64,000 bases of DNA, taken from contig JAGFBZ010000853.1 of the NCBI GenBank assembly GCA_018398805.1, positions 374,501-438,500 on the forward strand, read 5' to 3'. The notes under the pieces are model-generated. The model did not search any database and was not told the origin of the DNA. It was given only the letters and a program-made list of their open reading frames with translations. Of the stretch, positions 23,853 through 35,960 are shown piece by piece (positions within the stretch are counted from its first letter, which is position 1; each line of letters begins with the position of its first letter). The stretch is from Hirundichthys speculiger. Taxonomy: Eukaryota > Chordata > Actinopteri > Beloniformes > Exocoetidae. The position numbers and the translations under genes are program-made.

Positions 23853-25248
23853 TCTACATGCTATGATGTCCTGAATAGTCGTGTAAGCTGATCATGGAAG
23901 GAGCTTTGTATAAAGCATACAATTTCATTAAAAGCACATTGGTTGTTCATCAATGCCTCTCTCAGGGCTCTGTATCCATGACCATGACAGAAGTTTATAT
24001 CTAAGCATGCTTATTAAAGAAAGCATTCCTAATCTCAGAAGAAAAAAGAAACAATTAATTTTGGTCTCTAAGCACAACACTGCTTTCAACTACTTTGCAG
24101 CATTGTACATGAAATACAGCTTCACTTCAGATAGAAACTGTACAGATGTAATATGTAAGATGGATGATACACAATTCTAGGGAAATAGTTTTTTGTGATT
24201 TCACAGACATTCAACTCATCTGTAACTCATACTGGGTCTGAGGAGGATTATAAAATCTTGGAGGAGGCTGGAACTCTTCCTGGGTCTGAGCTTTCAGGAA
24301 GGTGAAAGGGAAATGTAACATTTAATAAACCACATTTGCTGATTTGTTTTTACTTTAGTCAGATTTTCTCCAAACAGATTTTTTACATAGCACGCACATA
24401 ATTTGCTGTACAATCAGCAGTTGAAAGCTAATATAAGGCCAAACATCACCGTTTATTTTTGGAAAAGATTGGGACTGATGCAACATTCATTTTTGTGACC
24501 TCCAGTTGCTGCAACCAGGTGTCTTTACCTCCAATGTGAATCACAATTATAGTGTTTCTGTGCTTGTTTTTACCTGGTAGCTCGAAGTGTCATCTGGTCT
24601 GGCCCAAGAAACACATTTGCTATGGTTACTGGTGAATAGTATCTCTAGCTTCTGACTATGAAGTTACCATTCACTTGGGTTTCTTGGTTGGTTTTGGAAT
24701 TCTGTAGATGATATTGATTATAGATGAGCAGCAATAATTGCTTTTCTTACATCACTGCTGATATCTTTCCTTTTTGATAATGTATTTGAATGCATCTGAC
24801 CATCAAATGTCTCCTTTTATAGAAGTGGTCATACTTGCAGATGGACAGTTAATCAAGTGCATTTGATGAGCTATACCTGACTGCTACATACCCTTGTAAT
24901 TCAGGTTTTGTTATATATATATACAGTCAAATATATAGGAGTTCATTTCCAAAAGATGCTAGCCCAGCAGTGAACCTTTGTAAATAAACATTACCAACTT
25001 GAATTAAAGCTATGTGGGTTAAAAGAGAGCAGCAGATCTCAGAGTAAGAATGTGGCTACTTTATTTGTTCTTGTTTTGATCTAACTGGAAGCCAATGACA
25101 CCTTTGCTGCTTCTGTAAACACAGCAGCAACTGCTCAGTGTCACAGATAGGGAAGGACGAATGCAGACCAGAAACCAGTTTGCTATCAGCTCAAAAGGTC
25201 TGTAGCCTTCGCCCCAACTAAATTTAAAACTATATTTTATGTGTGTGA

Positions 25249-25251
<3 letters not shown>
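23853..25251. other. Unique AT-rich sequence
   Basis: No gene, RNA or repeat family recognised apart from a short TA run near 24913. Confidence 0.4.

Positions 25252-25322
<71 letters not shown>
25252..25322 (+). repeat. Long (TA)n microsatellite
   Basis: About 35 TA units that end exactly where the repeat text agggctgtgcaac starts. Confidence 0.95.
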
Positions 25323-25323
<1 letters not shown>

Positions 25324-25660
25324 GGCTGTGCAACAATTAAAATTTTTAATTGCAATTAATCGCATTATTTCCCTGATTAATCACGATTACTTGCATTGTA
25401 TACGCAAGATCAAATAATGAATTCAAAAATAGTGTAAAATGCACTTTTATTTAAATGTTCTACTCCCAAATGAACTAAAGTGCCATAACATTTGTTGTTC
25501 AAACTTTTAACATCAGCACTTGTCAGTAAAACATATTTTGTGTAAATCTCATATAAAACATGTAAAATAAAATAAAGCTTATTGCCACTGCCAGGGCATT
25601 AATGTCATCCTGTTTTTATGAGAAATAAAAAAAAAGTCTACAAACAAAATCCAACAAAAT
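25322..25660 (+). mobile_element. Possible DNA transposon terminal fragment
   Basis: The text agggctgtgcaacaattaaa followed by attgcaattaatcgcatta resembles a terminal sequence common in fish genomes (gggctgtgc followed by repeated aattaatcg). I could not find an opposite inverted terminus, and the right boundary is arbitrary. A TA dinucleotide array lies immediately outside the terminus, which would suit a TA-targeting element but may be coincidence. Confidence 0.35.
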
Positions 25661-28600
25661 GATTGAGGCTCAGCGCAATCATAACATTAAAAGTGAGGTA
25701 ACAGCAGAAACTTTTAATGGGGAGTTCAACTTGGCAGTTGTTACAAATAACCTTGTTTCTGTCAAATCCTCCGTCTGGGAGAACTTTAAAATGAAAATGT
25801 CCATGTTAAAGTTCAGTAACTTTACCAATCCGTGTATCATTCATTCTTTCAATTATCAATCAAAAATAAAAAAAATTAAAAAGTGACATTTTATTACGTT
25901 TTTTATTTTTTAATCTAACACAAAAACACAAAAAAATGCCTGTTTTTTATATTTCAATTTTTGACTTGGATCAAAAATACGAAATTAAAAAACGGGCCAC
26001 AGAACTGAATTTGTTTTATAATCAAGGACTGGACTTTCTGTTGTCATTACACATCTGTGCCACTAGATGGAGCCGCACGGAAGTAACCAGTAAGAGAACA
26101 GCACGACAGTGAACACATGGAGCAGATCTGATGTAACATGGAGTAATGACGCCAAAGTTTTGTTGCAGTCCAGATTTTTATTTTTTCACGGATTTTTACC
26201 GTTCTCCATGTCTGTTTTAGCTTTTCCTTGTTTACCCGCAAATTGTCTTCCGGTTCCGCAGCAGCCAGTAACAGACCTTTCAAAATAAAAGCATGTGAGC
26301 GACATGCGTTAATGGGTGGGTGTACATTATGTGTGTACACATATACTAAGAAATTGTACTGCAACCATTTAAGAAACAATCTGCTATAAAACTACTAAAA
26401 TAAGTGAAGACATCCCTCTGGTCTGCTCACCAATTCAGTCACACTAGATTCTATTGGCCAACAACAACTTCTTTCAGCTTTTCCCTTTATAGAGAGTTGC
26501 CACTTGTTTGATAATAAAGTATCTTGGGCTTTGTTGGCTCTGAAATGGTCTTTCATTTGCAAATGCATTTGGAGCTGAGATGTTGGCTGCACATCATTTT
26601 CTATCACTTCTCACAGATGAAGGATTTCTTGGAATAACTAGTTAGTCTTGCATAATTTATATTAAATTAATTGAAAAGTACTTTAATTCCACAAAAAGTT
26701 TGCCTATTTAAATACGTTTGAAAAATATTATAATTTTAAATTTAAATGTTTAGTTATGTTAATTTCTCCGAATATTAATTATATTTGTAACTAAAAGATA
26801 AGCTGGTTCACAGTCACATAACTCCCTGTGCTGTACTAAATGGAGTCGCCATACAGGATAGTAATTCATAGTTTGATTGAGAATAAAAGCATGTTGCTCT
26901 CTTCTCCTTTACTTCAATGCCACTCACCACATGGGAGCAGGTCAAATGAGGACAGTCTGAATGGTTGACACAAGTGGAAATCCACTCAAATTATACAACT
27001 GGGTTTATTCAAGGAGAGAAGGTTTACTCTGGAGCAACTTCACTGTCATCACTTCCCCTTGTCTTGAGATGCTGTTTCTTTCTTTAGAAATGTAGGAAAA
27101 TCTTGAGCTCAGCAAAAACTAAATCTGGTGCTCTCATTTCCTTCAACTTTGGCTACACTATTTGAAAGGGACTGAAAACAAGTTGGCCTTGATGGTTTGG
27201 AAATGTGTGTTGTAATCGTTCTGCGGTCAACTGAAAGGATAGCTTTAATTTGCTGTTTATGATCCAATTGTCAACATCTAAGTGTTTTTACATTGTAAAA
27301 TGCTTATTTGGCTTCAGACTTATCGCAGACAAACTTGACGTACTTCAATCCATTTGCAGTGTGTACGCCTGCTAACAAGGATGATTGAGTGGCATTGTGG
27401 GAAGTCACCCCTGGAGCCTGTGGAAAAGTTGTTGGAGCCAGATGTAATCACACAGTCAAACTGCATGACTGTAGGTCATGGATACCACCTTAGCGTTGTT
27501 ACCGCATGGTGTTCCATGTGTGGATTTCTTTTGATTGCAGTGGTGCAGTGAAAAACCAGAACACTTAAAAAACCTTTACAGGGCTTGTATGGAAATTTTA
27601 TCACAAGAAAGTGGCATAAGAGCACTGATGCTCCTTGATCGTGGCTGTCTGGCGTCCCTGTTATGCACTGCTCTGGAATGCAGGATGCTGGAGCCTGGGA
27701 CAGAGGCCACCACGGGGTCGTCTGTGTGGTCAGCCACAGTGGGAATGACAGAAAAACATTATGAAACATAAGCTGGCTACATCAACACATTTTACAGGGT
27801 GGTTGATCTGCCTGCAGCTTCTGATCCAAATAGACAAATGGCACTCCAATGAGATTTCAACATGGCTGGCACTCTGTATTATGAAAAAGCATATTTCATT
27901 ACATAGCTCTTGCCCTCTGAGGGTAATTTGATTGAAATCCATATTTGAAATATCACTCAACTGAAGACACATTTTGACCCACAAAAGTAAATCCCAGCAT
28001 TCTCAGTATCATTTTTTATATTCCCTATCCTTCAATTTCAATCATCCCCCTCTTTCTCCTTCTCATCCCTCCATCCCACCCCCTCCTGTTCATGTTGCTC
28101 TCTTTTTAAAGAGACAACAGTATTCATTAGCGTGCAGACAGACAGAGCCCGGTCAGTATTCACTTTATAATCAGCAGAGACAAAGCAAAAGCTTTAAGAG
28201 GCTCTCCTCTAAAAAGGGAACAGGCATATCTTTGCTACGGTTATACAGCATGTGTGAACAGTTTGATTCACAAGATTTTCATTAGGTTATGTTTAGACGA
28301 TGATTTAGTGGTATGACAAATGATTTAGTGTCTATGTGCGTGTGTGTGTTTTTCATTGATCATGCTCTAATCCCAGAAGTTGATAGCAAGGGAATGGATG
28401 ATGCTGCTATCTTGACAGACAGATTAGGAGATCACAGCGCAGGTAGAGAGCGGTTAACTACATACCATTCATTGCAAAGACAGAAAATGGTATGGTAGAG
28501 ACCAGAGCCTATGATTTAATCCAACTGGTCTCCAAAGGGTTAAAAAGAGACTCAGGGAGTCCATTTGAAAATGCAGACCCAAGAGGATTCTTCCTTTCCA

Positions 28601-29437
28601 AGAACAACAAGGAAGAAACAGTCAATCTGTGCTGAGGAAAGCATCCAGTTTACTCCACAATGTGCCAGTGTGCTCAAAATTATACTTGAATTTTCAAATC
28701 TAGCCCCATGGCTATATTTATCATGTATACAAATCACAAGTGCTGAGTGCTCTGAAGACCAAAAAAAAAAAAAAAATCTGTTTTTAATTCATTTTTTTTT
28801 CTTTCCTCTCTTTTTTTCAGATTCATAAGGGGGGAGTCAGCTCACCAGAAGAATATATTCAAGAGCAGAGGCCAGACTGTCTTGGGGCAAAAACAAGGAG
28901 CAAATTTCTAGGCAGAACTTTGGTTGTTCTGGGATGGACTGGGACTAGTAGAACATCAAGAAAGGGGGGTTAAAAGGTGCTTTTAAACCTTCACATTCAA
29001 TATGAAGTTTTCAATTAATTTCATTTTCAATTAAAGCCAAATGTGCTCTTCTATTTCAAAAATGACTACCCTGCTGTATAAAGAATCTTTACCAATGATA
29101 CTATAGCTCCTTAGTTTGCTGTTAAAATAGCATCAAATGAAATTATTGGTGCAGACTGTAAAGGAATACAACTTAAAAGATGAAGTTTTGTAAATTTATT
29201 GCATCTGATGAAGGTAAAAGAAATAAAATATATGAAGTAATTTAATACAACAGCACTCTAATGGATACAGTTGCTTTGAAGTCTATTGACCAAACTATTA
29301 CAGTCTTAATCCTGCAAAGTCAAGTCATATACTGTATGAGTCCACGGCAAAGAGTCTGTTACTTAAACAACACATAAAGATGGTAAGAAGTGAAGTCCAG
29401 TGCATTCAGGGGCCACTGGTTTGACATATTTAATTTA
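25660..29437. other. Unique AT-rich sequence
   Basis: Short chance frames only. A pyrimidine tract followed by ag at 28795-28820 resembles a splice acceptor, but no matching donor and frame follow. No repeat family recognised. Confidence 0.4.
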
Positions 29438-29439
29438 TT

Positions 29440-30000
29440 ATTTAATTCCAAACAGAATCATTCCGTGGTCATGTATACACTCATTCCGCTTTAAATTAAT
29501 TCCAGTCTTTGCGCATGCTCGTTCTGTTGCCCGTCTGTTGCGATGACGCTTATATTGTGTGCTAGGCTTGTTTTCAAAACAAAGTTTCAAGATGGCAACA
29601 CGCAGTAAACGGTGGTCAAGAGCAGAGACGATAGCTTGGAGGAACTGGAAATAATTAAAAGAACAGATGGCAGGATACATGAAAATTGTGAGCTTTTCAA
29701 AGCGGCCAGGTTGAATGAAGGAGGTTTCGCAGATAGAGACGCCACCCTGGTCAAAAATAAGTGGAATGTTGTTGCTAATCAAGTAAGTTTGTTTTCTTCC
29801 GGTAGACATAAAGACGTCCGCCCCCCCATCCAATCAGAACCCTTCCCAACCCCCAGACCTTAAGCGGAATTGGATAAAGCCGAACAAACGTGTTTTCCAT
29901 GTAAACCTCAATTCGGAATTACTATTTCCATGTAAACTCGAAGGAAAATAGTTTAATTCGGAATAATTAATTCTGAATTAAAAAACATCATGTAACCGTG
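29440..30000 (+). mobile_element. Harbinger-like element with broken Myb/SANT-like frame
   Basis: From the atg at 29592 the frame reads MATRSKRWSRAETIAW and stops. After a frameshift it continues GRIHENCELFKAARLNEGGF and DRDATLVKNKWNVVANQ, then meets a donor-like caagtaagt. The tryptophan and charged-residue pattern (KRWSRAET; KNKW) fits the Myb/SANT-like DNA-binding protein that PIF/Harbinger elements encode beside their transposase. The right side has subterminal repeats: ccatgtaaac twice, several aattcggaat copies, and the end catgtaaccgtggcc. A diverged inverse occurs at the left (ccgtggtcatgta). No transposase is present, so this is a deletion derivative. The superfamily assignment is inference. 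Confidence 0.5.
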
Positions 30001-30005
30001 GCCAA

Positions 30006-31648
30006 TGAAAGTTGTTGCACTAGAGGCACCGTGGAGCTGTTTAAGCTTGCCAGAAGCAACTGACTGCTCTGCTCCACTAAAAATACACGTCAGATCTATT
30101 TGGTGCTGGACCTCAGCTAAAATGTGTAAATTTATACACAGCAGAAGTCAGAAGTCAGATATGAGAATAACCTGGTGAGCTATACCTCTTTCAACTAGCA
30201 GACTACGGCAACATTCTGATGTGGTACATTTACATTTGCCACATTGTCTTTACAGCTGTCAGTCATTCAGTTACAGAGACTGTTACAGGTGCACGGAGAG
30301 CCAGGAAGGAAAAAATTGGTGACTGGAGATGGTAACTATTCCAAAATTCAACATTCTTCTCAAAAAATATGATCACAATCATCTAAATCATCTAAAACAA
30401 ATAAAAAGGGGTCAATATTGATATCTAATCAGTTTCAAAAATACGTCACTCATCTACTTAATTGGAGAAAAAAACAAAATGGCACATGTCTGTAGGTGGT
30501 AAGTGACATTGATTTAAGAAAAACGTTTGCTTTATTTGTTTAGTGGATTCACCATGCTCAACAACCCTCACTGATACCTTCCCAATATGGTGGCAGTCAT
30601 CAAGCATGCTCATCCATTGGCCTTTGTAGGGTGTGTTGCAGCTCATGTTAGACTTCAAACCATTTGGGGTTTCTGGCCAAACTTTCTCCACATGAGGTTG
30701 GCTGGTTGGCTGCTGTAGGAATTAATTCTGGGTGTCTCTTTGATGTTTGAGCTTTTAATGTATCTGTCAACACTGTTTTCATACCACACATTCAGACAAT
30801 CCACACCCCACTAATCTTACTTATTTAAATATTTTTTTTGTTAATTTCTATTTGGTTAAATGTTTTAGCTTGCAAGTGTGTACCTTTGCTGAGGAAACTT
30901 TAACCAAAATTGTGTTCTAATTTAATTTGTGAAGGTAGCTCATTGCTCTAGTTTCAACTTCATCACTTATCAAAAAGATCAGGTTATCAACACTACTCAT
31001 GAAGACTAGTAAGCTATGACATCAAGAGGAAAATTGCAGTTAAAGATAAAAGACTAGTAGCAGCCCAAATCAAAGTGAATGTTGACATTGCTCGTCTGAA
31101 TACCCATCATGCTGCGTGTGGTTGCTTCCCTTCATCTTCTGCTGATACTGCGATGATCTCTTCCCCCGCTTGTCTAATCTTTATTTACATTGCTGTCTGT
31201 CCCAGCTTGCCCTGGGTTCAGCCCCCATCAAGCCATGAAACAGGGCTTCCTCCATGACCCTCAGTACCTAATTGACCTTTGACTTTGTTCGTCCATATCT
31301 GCACTCACACTCATACACAACTGTGCCTCCACCTAAAAAAATGCACTCCAGGATGCAGCTGGACTCGTGCTAAAGGAGTGAAAGAGAATAAAGAGAGAGC
31401 AGAGAGAACTGGGGTATGAGTGATTTGATGCCTGCCTGGTTTTTATGGGGGATTCTCAGCTTGATATATGGTTCTGTTGTCTGTCCGCTTCTTTCTTTTC
31501 TCCCCCTATTTCACTCATTCCATGATATGTCTTTGCAGCAGTTTCCAATTAAGGTCCAACTATGGAGGAGGGCCAAGTTCTTGCTCTGTTTAGTGGTGAA
31601 TGAGATGTAATAAATCCATGGAAATTAATAGGATGTAAAGAATGAAAA
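30006..31648. other. Unique sequence, no gene recognised
   Basis: AT-rich DNA between two DNA transposons. No exon, RNA or repeat that I can support. Confidence 0.4.
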
Positions 31649-31656
31649 GTACTGAA
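31649..31656 (+). repeat. hAT target-site duplication, left
   Basis: The octamer gtactgaa pairs with gtactaaa at 32695-32702, one mismatch. Confidence 0.65.
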
Positions 31657-32694
31657 TGGGGTGCAACGGTACAGGTGGCTCACGGTACGGTCCGTACCGT
31701 GATTTTTGTGTCACGGTTTCGGTATGGATTCGGTCTGTATGGATACAGTTTCAGACCACCCGCTACCGTAAACCCGCAAACGCAAGATACCGATTTTGCA
31801 GAAAGCTCAACCCGCATGTCGGCGCGTAAAAGAGCGCGTCCAAATGGCATAAATGTGCGTCCACCTGGTCACATGTGGACGTACACAAACGGCTCTACCT
31901 CTCGATTACGCATCATCGTATTACTTGCATACGTTTTTATTCGTTTAAGGTCAGAGGATGTCTGGTCAGCAGTTGTGGTGGATGTGGGAATAGTCACGGC
32001 CAGACACGTCAGTCTGTACAGCTGTGGCATGATCTCATCCAGATGTTTGCTGTGGAGGAAACCAAGGAGATCTTTGTCTCTGGTGTCAAGCTGGAAAAGG
32101 TTGGATGTGGGAATTTATTTCCGATATGTCTGAAACTGTTGGTGGTTGAGGAGGGACAGGAACATTCATTGTTTGGCGATCTTTAAATGCGCATCCAATG
32201 ATTCGTTCTGCAGTATTTTAAAAAGCACATCAGCTGCGCCAAGACGCACAACTGGTAACAACTGGATCTTACGCAGGTAAGATCGCGGGTTTAAGGAGGT
32301 GGAAGATTGCATTCTGTTAACTGTTAACTGTTTTCACTCCCTCGCTGGTGTATTCAACAGCAAAACCAAAATGCTCCCACACCGGTGATTAAAAACGTTT
32401 TTCCCAATTTTTCAGCTACCGCTGGCCATGCCTGCTTGTTTTTCTTTCTTTTTTTTTTTTTCTTTTTATTCCCTGCGTCTATGAGCTGAAGCCAACCAGC
32501 CAAAGTGTGATCGGCTGGTCACTGTGAGTGAGCGGCATACAGTGGCGGGCCTGTTGCCTAAAAGGCACGCACGCTCACGTGCAAGTCCAATGCAAAGTTA
32601 TTGGAACATAAATACAGCGGGACATTAAAGCGTATTATCCCGTGCAGGTCGTACTGAACGGTTCGGTATTTTACCAAATACCATTGCATCTCTA
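31657..32694 (+). mobile_element. hAT-type DNA transposon, about 1.04 kb, non-autonomous
   Basis: Termini are inverted: tggggtgcaacggta at the left, and agagatgcaatggta as the reverse complement of the right end, differing mainly by transitions. The subterminal text acggtacggtccgtaccgtg and its counterpart near 32650-32675 (gaacggttcggtattttacc) is the kind found in fish hAT elements whose ends resemble caggggtgcaac. Flanking octamers gtactgaa (31649-31656) and gtactaaa (32695-32702) match in seven of eight positions, which fits the 8-bp duplication of hAT. The inside has frames of 163 and 103 codons with no hAT transposase or BED zinc-finger motif, and a donor-like cag/gtaaga at 32275-32281 that could be a relic first exon. 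The transposase has evidently been lost. Confidence 0.75.
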
Positions 32695-32702
32695 GTACTA
32701 AA
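32695..32702 (+). repeat. hAT target-site duplication, right
   Basis: The octamer gtactaaa is the partner of 31649-31656. Confidence 0.65.
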
Positions 32703-32866
32703 GCCAATACTAGATGGTTTGGTTAGATGATGGCCCTAACCATGAATGTAAATGCAGACACAAAAAATAAAAATAAAACATAAAAAAAAACATGTGCCTA
32801 TGTTTTCAAAAACTTTGTCTGCTATATCCCAGCTCAGAACAAGAAAAGGTATGTAATTATCTTAAC

Positions 32867-32900
32867 ATTTCTTTTTTTCTTTCTTTCTTTTTTTCTTTAG
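32867..32900 (+). repeat. (TTTC)n-like microsatellite
   Basis: Imperfect ttc and tttc repeats. Confidence 0.7.
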
Positions 32901-32913
32901 ATGAGTTAAAATC

Positions 32914-33055
32914 AGAATAAACTAGCCACTTACTTCGGAATTAAGTTTAATTCAGATTTGACATTTTTATTTGGAATTAGGTGTTTACATGGTAACTTTT
33001 ATTCAGATTTAACTTTAATTCTGAATTAAAGAGAAATTAAACTTCCCATGTAAAC
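32914..33055. mobile_element. MITE fragment related to the 29.4-30.0 kb element
   Basis: Carries the same sub-repeats as the right side of the Harbinger-like element: ttcggaattaagtttaattc, gtgtttacatggtaac, taattctgaattaaa and cccatgtaaac. It has no coding capacity. It is probably a terminal or internal deletion derivative of the same family. Confidence 0.5.
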
Positions 33056-34634
33056 GCACAGATTGACAAGAATTACTGTGATTCTCAGCGGCTGGCATGG
33101 TGCTGCCTTTCATAGCGGTTCTGCTTCAGTCTGATACTGTTAAATTCTAATTAGAGTAATTTCAATATCACTAGGAGACATACATCTTACCCTCCAAACT
33201 GGTTTTATTGATATTTATGCTCATTTAGGCCCATGTCGTTAGAAGATCTGTTTTTTGAGTGTGTGACAGTATCACACTTTTTCACCGTGATTTGGCTCCA
33301 AATCTCTGGATTTTGAGGGTGTAATGATGTTTGTACACGTGAAGAGTCTCCTGTATCTTCTGTTTCATATTACAGTCAGAGCTGTATGAGATCATGCCTT
33401 GGCTACATTACAAATATAATCATGATTGACAGTTTTTCTTTCACACACTCAAAAAAGGAAAACAGAGTTTCAATCCATGTTTTTAAATCAAAATATTATT
33501 CCAGTATTTGAGCCTCGGCTCAGCTTAATTGCTGTCAACATTCAATCATACCCCACTGAATGGAATTTGTGAGCCGACTAACATCCTATCCTGGCAATCA
33601 CACACCCCACAGCAGCTCCAGCAGACGGCTTTGGCCAGGCTTGGCCACCATCTGGTTTGAATTGTGATCAGTTGAGACAGGCCCGTGGTCAAGAGGTGGG
33701 GGCCTGGGTTTCATCTGGATCTAATAGGTGATAAGAGGGTCTCAGCCATCCTGAGAAGCGCCCAAGGGGAGCATGCCAGAAATGTTCAATGGACGGTGGA
33801 TGGGGTAAAACAGAGTTACTTTTCATAAAACTGACCTATGTGTGGCTTATTGAAAAGATGTTAATCAATTTTAAAGTCTGTAGCCTGACAGTTATTGTTA
33901 ATCAAGTACATTGTCAACTTATATGGAAGGAGGGTTCTGTATGTGCAATATTGGCTTTTGCTCATCTCATTAACAGAGAGCTTATTACAGGAAAAACAAT
34001 ATAACTGCCGCAATAAAGTAAACATGTGCCCCAATTAATTTTCTGTCTGGTTCATGCACTCAAATCCATTTACAGTTTCATACCCAGCCAGAATAAACAC
34101 CATCCCCCTCCAGTCAACAACAAGCTATCAACAGCTCTATGCCAACTAATTTTCTTTTTTATTGATATCAAAGTGAAGAAATAAGCATCAGGAAACAGAA
34201 CAGTGGATGTTGCTGAGCCTCATCAGTGAGGTGTACTATTCACATCCTGAAAAGTTCATCTCCATTAGTCAGCATTACCACGCCACCTCAGCTGAGTCCA
34301 TAGAATAATGGGCCATAGATACAGCCTATTCACAGTCATTACCAGAGCCAGCTCACCCAGGACTGCGCTGTAATTCCTCACTATGTGGCTGGCAGCGCGC
34401 CATGTGGACAGATAGGAGGCTCTCTGAGCCTGCCAGCCTACCTGTCAAGACATATCACAGGCCCCATCCCTCTGACATGTATTCGTACTTTGTGCAGTGA
34501 TGAGCCGTGAATTATGTGATGTTATCATAAATTCAGAACATCTTTACATTGACTTTCTTTACATGAGGCACGCCCACCAGACGCATCCATGTGCACGTTG
34601 ATGGAATGGCAGTCCAGGGGGTCTTAGCGCTTAC
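33056..34634. other. Unique sequence, possibly regulatory
   Basis: Low repeat content. The portions 33500-33780 and 34050-34450 are G+C-balanced and free of repeats, as conserved non-coding DNA often is, but conservation cannot be judged from one sequence. No gene recognised. Confidence 0.35.
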
Positions 34635-34720
34635 CTCACAGGCTTCACTCTGTTAGCTGTTGATGGGACTGAGCCAGGGAGCTGCTGCTGCTGCTGCTGG
34701 GGCAGAGCAGGCAAACATTC
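34635..34720 (-). other. Candidate minus-strand coding exon with a glutamine run
   Basis: On the minus strand a pyrimidine-containing acceptor (ttgccctttgacctgtcag, ending at 34721) precedes 86 bases that end in a strong donor, GAG/gtaagc (34634-34629). One frame is open throughout and reads ECLPALPQQQQQQLPGSVPS, then TANRVKPV plus two bases. The other two frames contain stops. The six glutamines come from a CAG run seen as (CTG)6 at 34682-34699 on the plus strand. The residues suggest a low-complexity region of a nuclear protein, but I do not recognise the gene. A chance combination of splice-like signals around a trinucleotide repeat is quite possible. Confidence 0.3.
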
Positions 34721-35600
34721 CTGACAGGTCAAAGGGCAAGCGCCTTGCCTCCCATCATCCCGTCACTGGAGTGTGAGGAGATTGAGGGAGAGGGGCAAAA
34801 AGGGAGGGGTGTTGGTATATGGGTGAAGCTGTGACGATGCCCTGCTCTCTTAGTCTACTCCCCTCATCTTCTTTTAAGATGTAAGGTAAAGGTTTAAGGT
34901 GTTGTGAGGATACTCTTGATGTCCAAGCTGCATCAGTCCCTCACAAAGATTATCAGTCCTTCTCTTTCTGGTTGCCATTTCTCCCAGGCCTCCCAGTGCC
35001 GTCCAAATCTCAATCGCTGCTGCGGATGGAGGTGATTTACTGGCGGCCCCTGTGTTTGTTTTCTCTACCCCTACTGTTGGTTCTGCTAAGCGTCTTGCTT
35101 AGCTACTTAGCTGTCTTTGTGTGTGGATGTGTGTGTGTGTGTGTGTGTCTGGGGACATGTATACGTTTTGCTGATATCCATCCCCTAAACAAATCCACTG
35201 GTCTACGTGACTCATTTGCATTAAATTGAATCACTGGAGTCACCAAAATTGTCAAAGTGGGAGGAATCCGGGTTTTATAGAAACAGTTGGTTCTAATAGA
35301 AGATGCACACATCGTGACAAATTTGATTTAGCCCACAAAGCTGCCTCACAAACTATAGGAGACCTTACCCTGCCTCTGTGTATCAGCCACAGAGAGCCAT
35401 GGGTCCTTTTGAAGCACTAATGTCATAATGTGACACATGCTGCCCTAAAAATGCTTCCTGAGCAGGTGGCAGGGGCTTGGCCTCCATCTGAGTGAAACTC
35501 TCACACCCTCATACCTGTAAAACTACAGACACAAATAAATGAATGCAGACAGTCTTTCTAATATAAGGAGAGAAGAGTAAAAACATCGCTGTCATTACTG
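34721..35600. other. Unique sequence with a short (GT)n tract
   Basis: A (GT)n run lies at about 35129-35149. The hydrophobic 85-codon frame at 34972-35229 reads into that repeat and has no supporting splice signals or homology. No gene recognised. Confidence 0.4.
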
Positions 35601-35960
35601 AGTCTTCATCTAATTGGCCATATTACCAGAGGGGCGGGGCTGTGAGGTCACACTTCTCTCTCTGGGCACCCATTACTTGCTCAGTTAAGCCCAGCGCTGC
35701 ATGGTGTGGTCTTAGGAAAGCTGCAGATACACTTTTCACGTCGACAGCCTAATTAGAGGCAGCTGCCCAGTGCTCCCTGACGCTACCTGGGGGGCAGAGC
35801 TCAGTCCCACCTGTTCCCTGTGGATGGATCCACAAGAATTAACGGTTCCTACGAGGATTTTCTGCCAGTCTGCCTAATTGATATTCTCTCTGGTTGATGA
35901 GCTCTCTCTGAATATAGACAAATTTATTGCCTCTTTTAATGAGCCATTCCTAAGAAATGG
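35600..35960. promoter_or_regulatory. Candidate regulatory block (GC box and TAAT sites)
   Basis: Contains a GC box, ggggcggggc (35632-35641), followed directly by tgtgaggtcaca, a nuclear-receptor-type half site. Several homeodomain-type cores (taatt, attaa) appear within 300 bp, for example near 35611, 35749, 35839, 35875 and 35938. It is repeat-free. This is only a motif cluster; enhancer activity is inference. Confidence 0.25.

Noticed and set aside
28795..28825. Pyrimidine tract plus AG, like a splice acceptor
   Set aside because: No open frame or donor follows, and the tract is a T-rich low-complexity run.
31642..32133. 163-codon plus-strand frame
   Set aside because: It begins outside the hAT element, crosses its terminal repeat and has no transposase or zinc-finger motif.
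34972..35229. Hydrophobic frame resembling a membrane segment
   Set aside because: It reads into a (GT)n tract and has no supporting context.
35354..35440. Second minus-strand exon-like segment with a donor-like gtaagg
   Set aside because: The acceptor is weak and the open frame is short, so chance is the simpler explanation.
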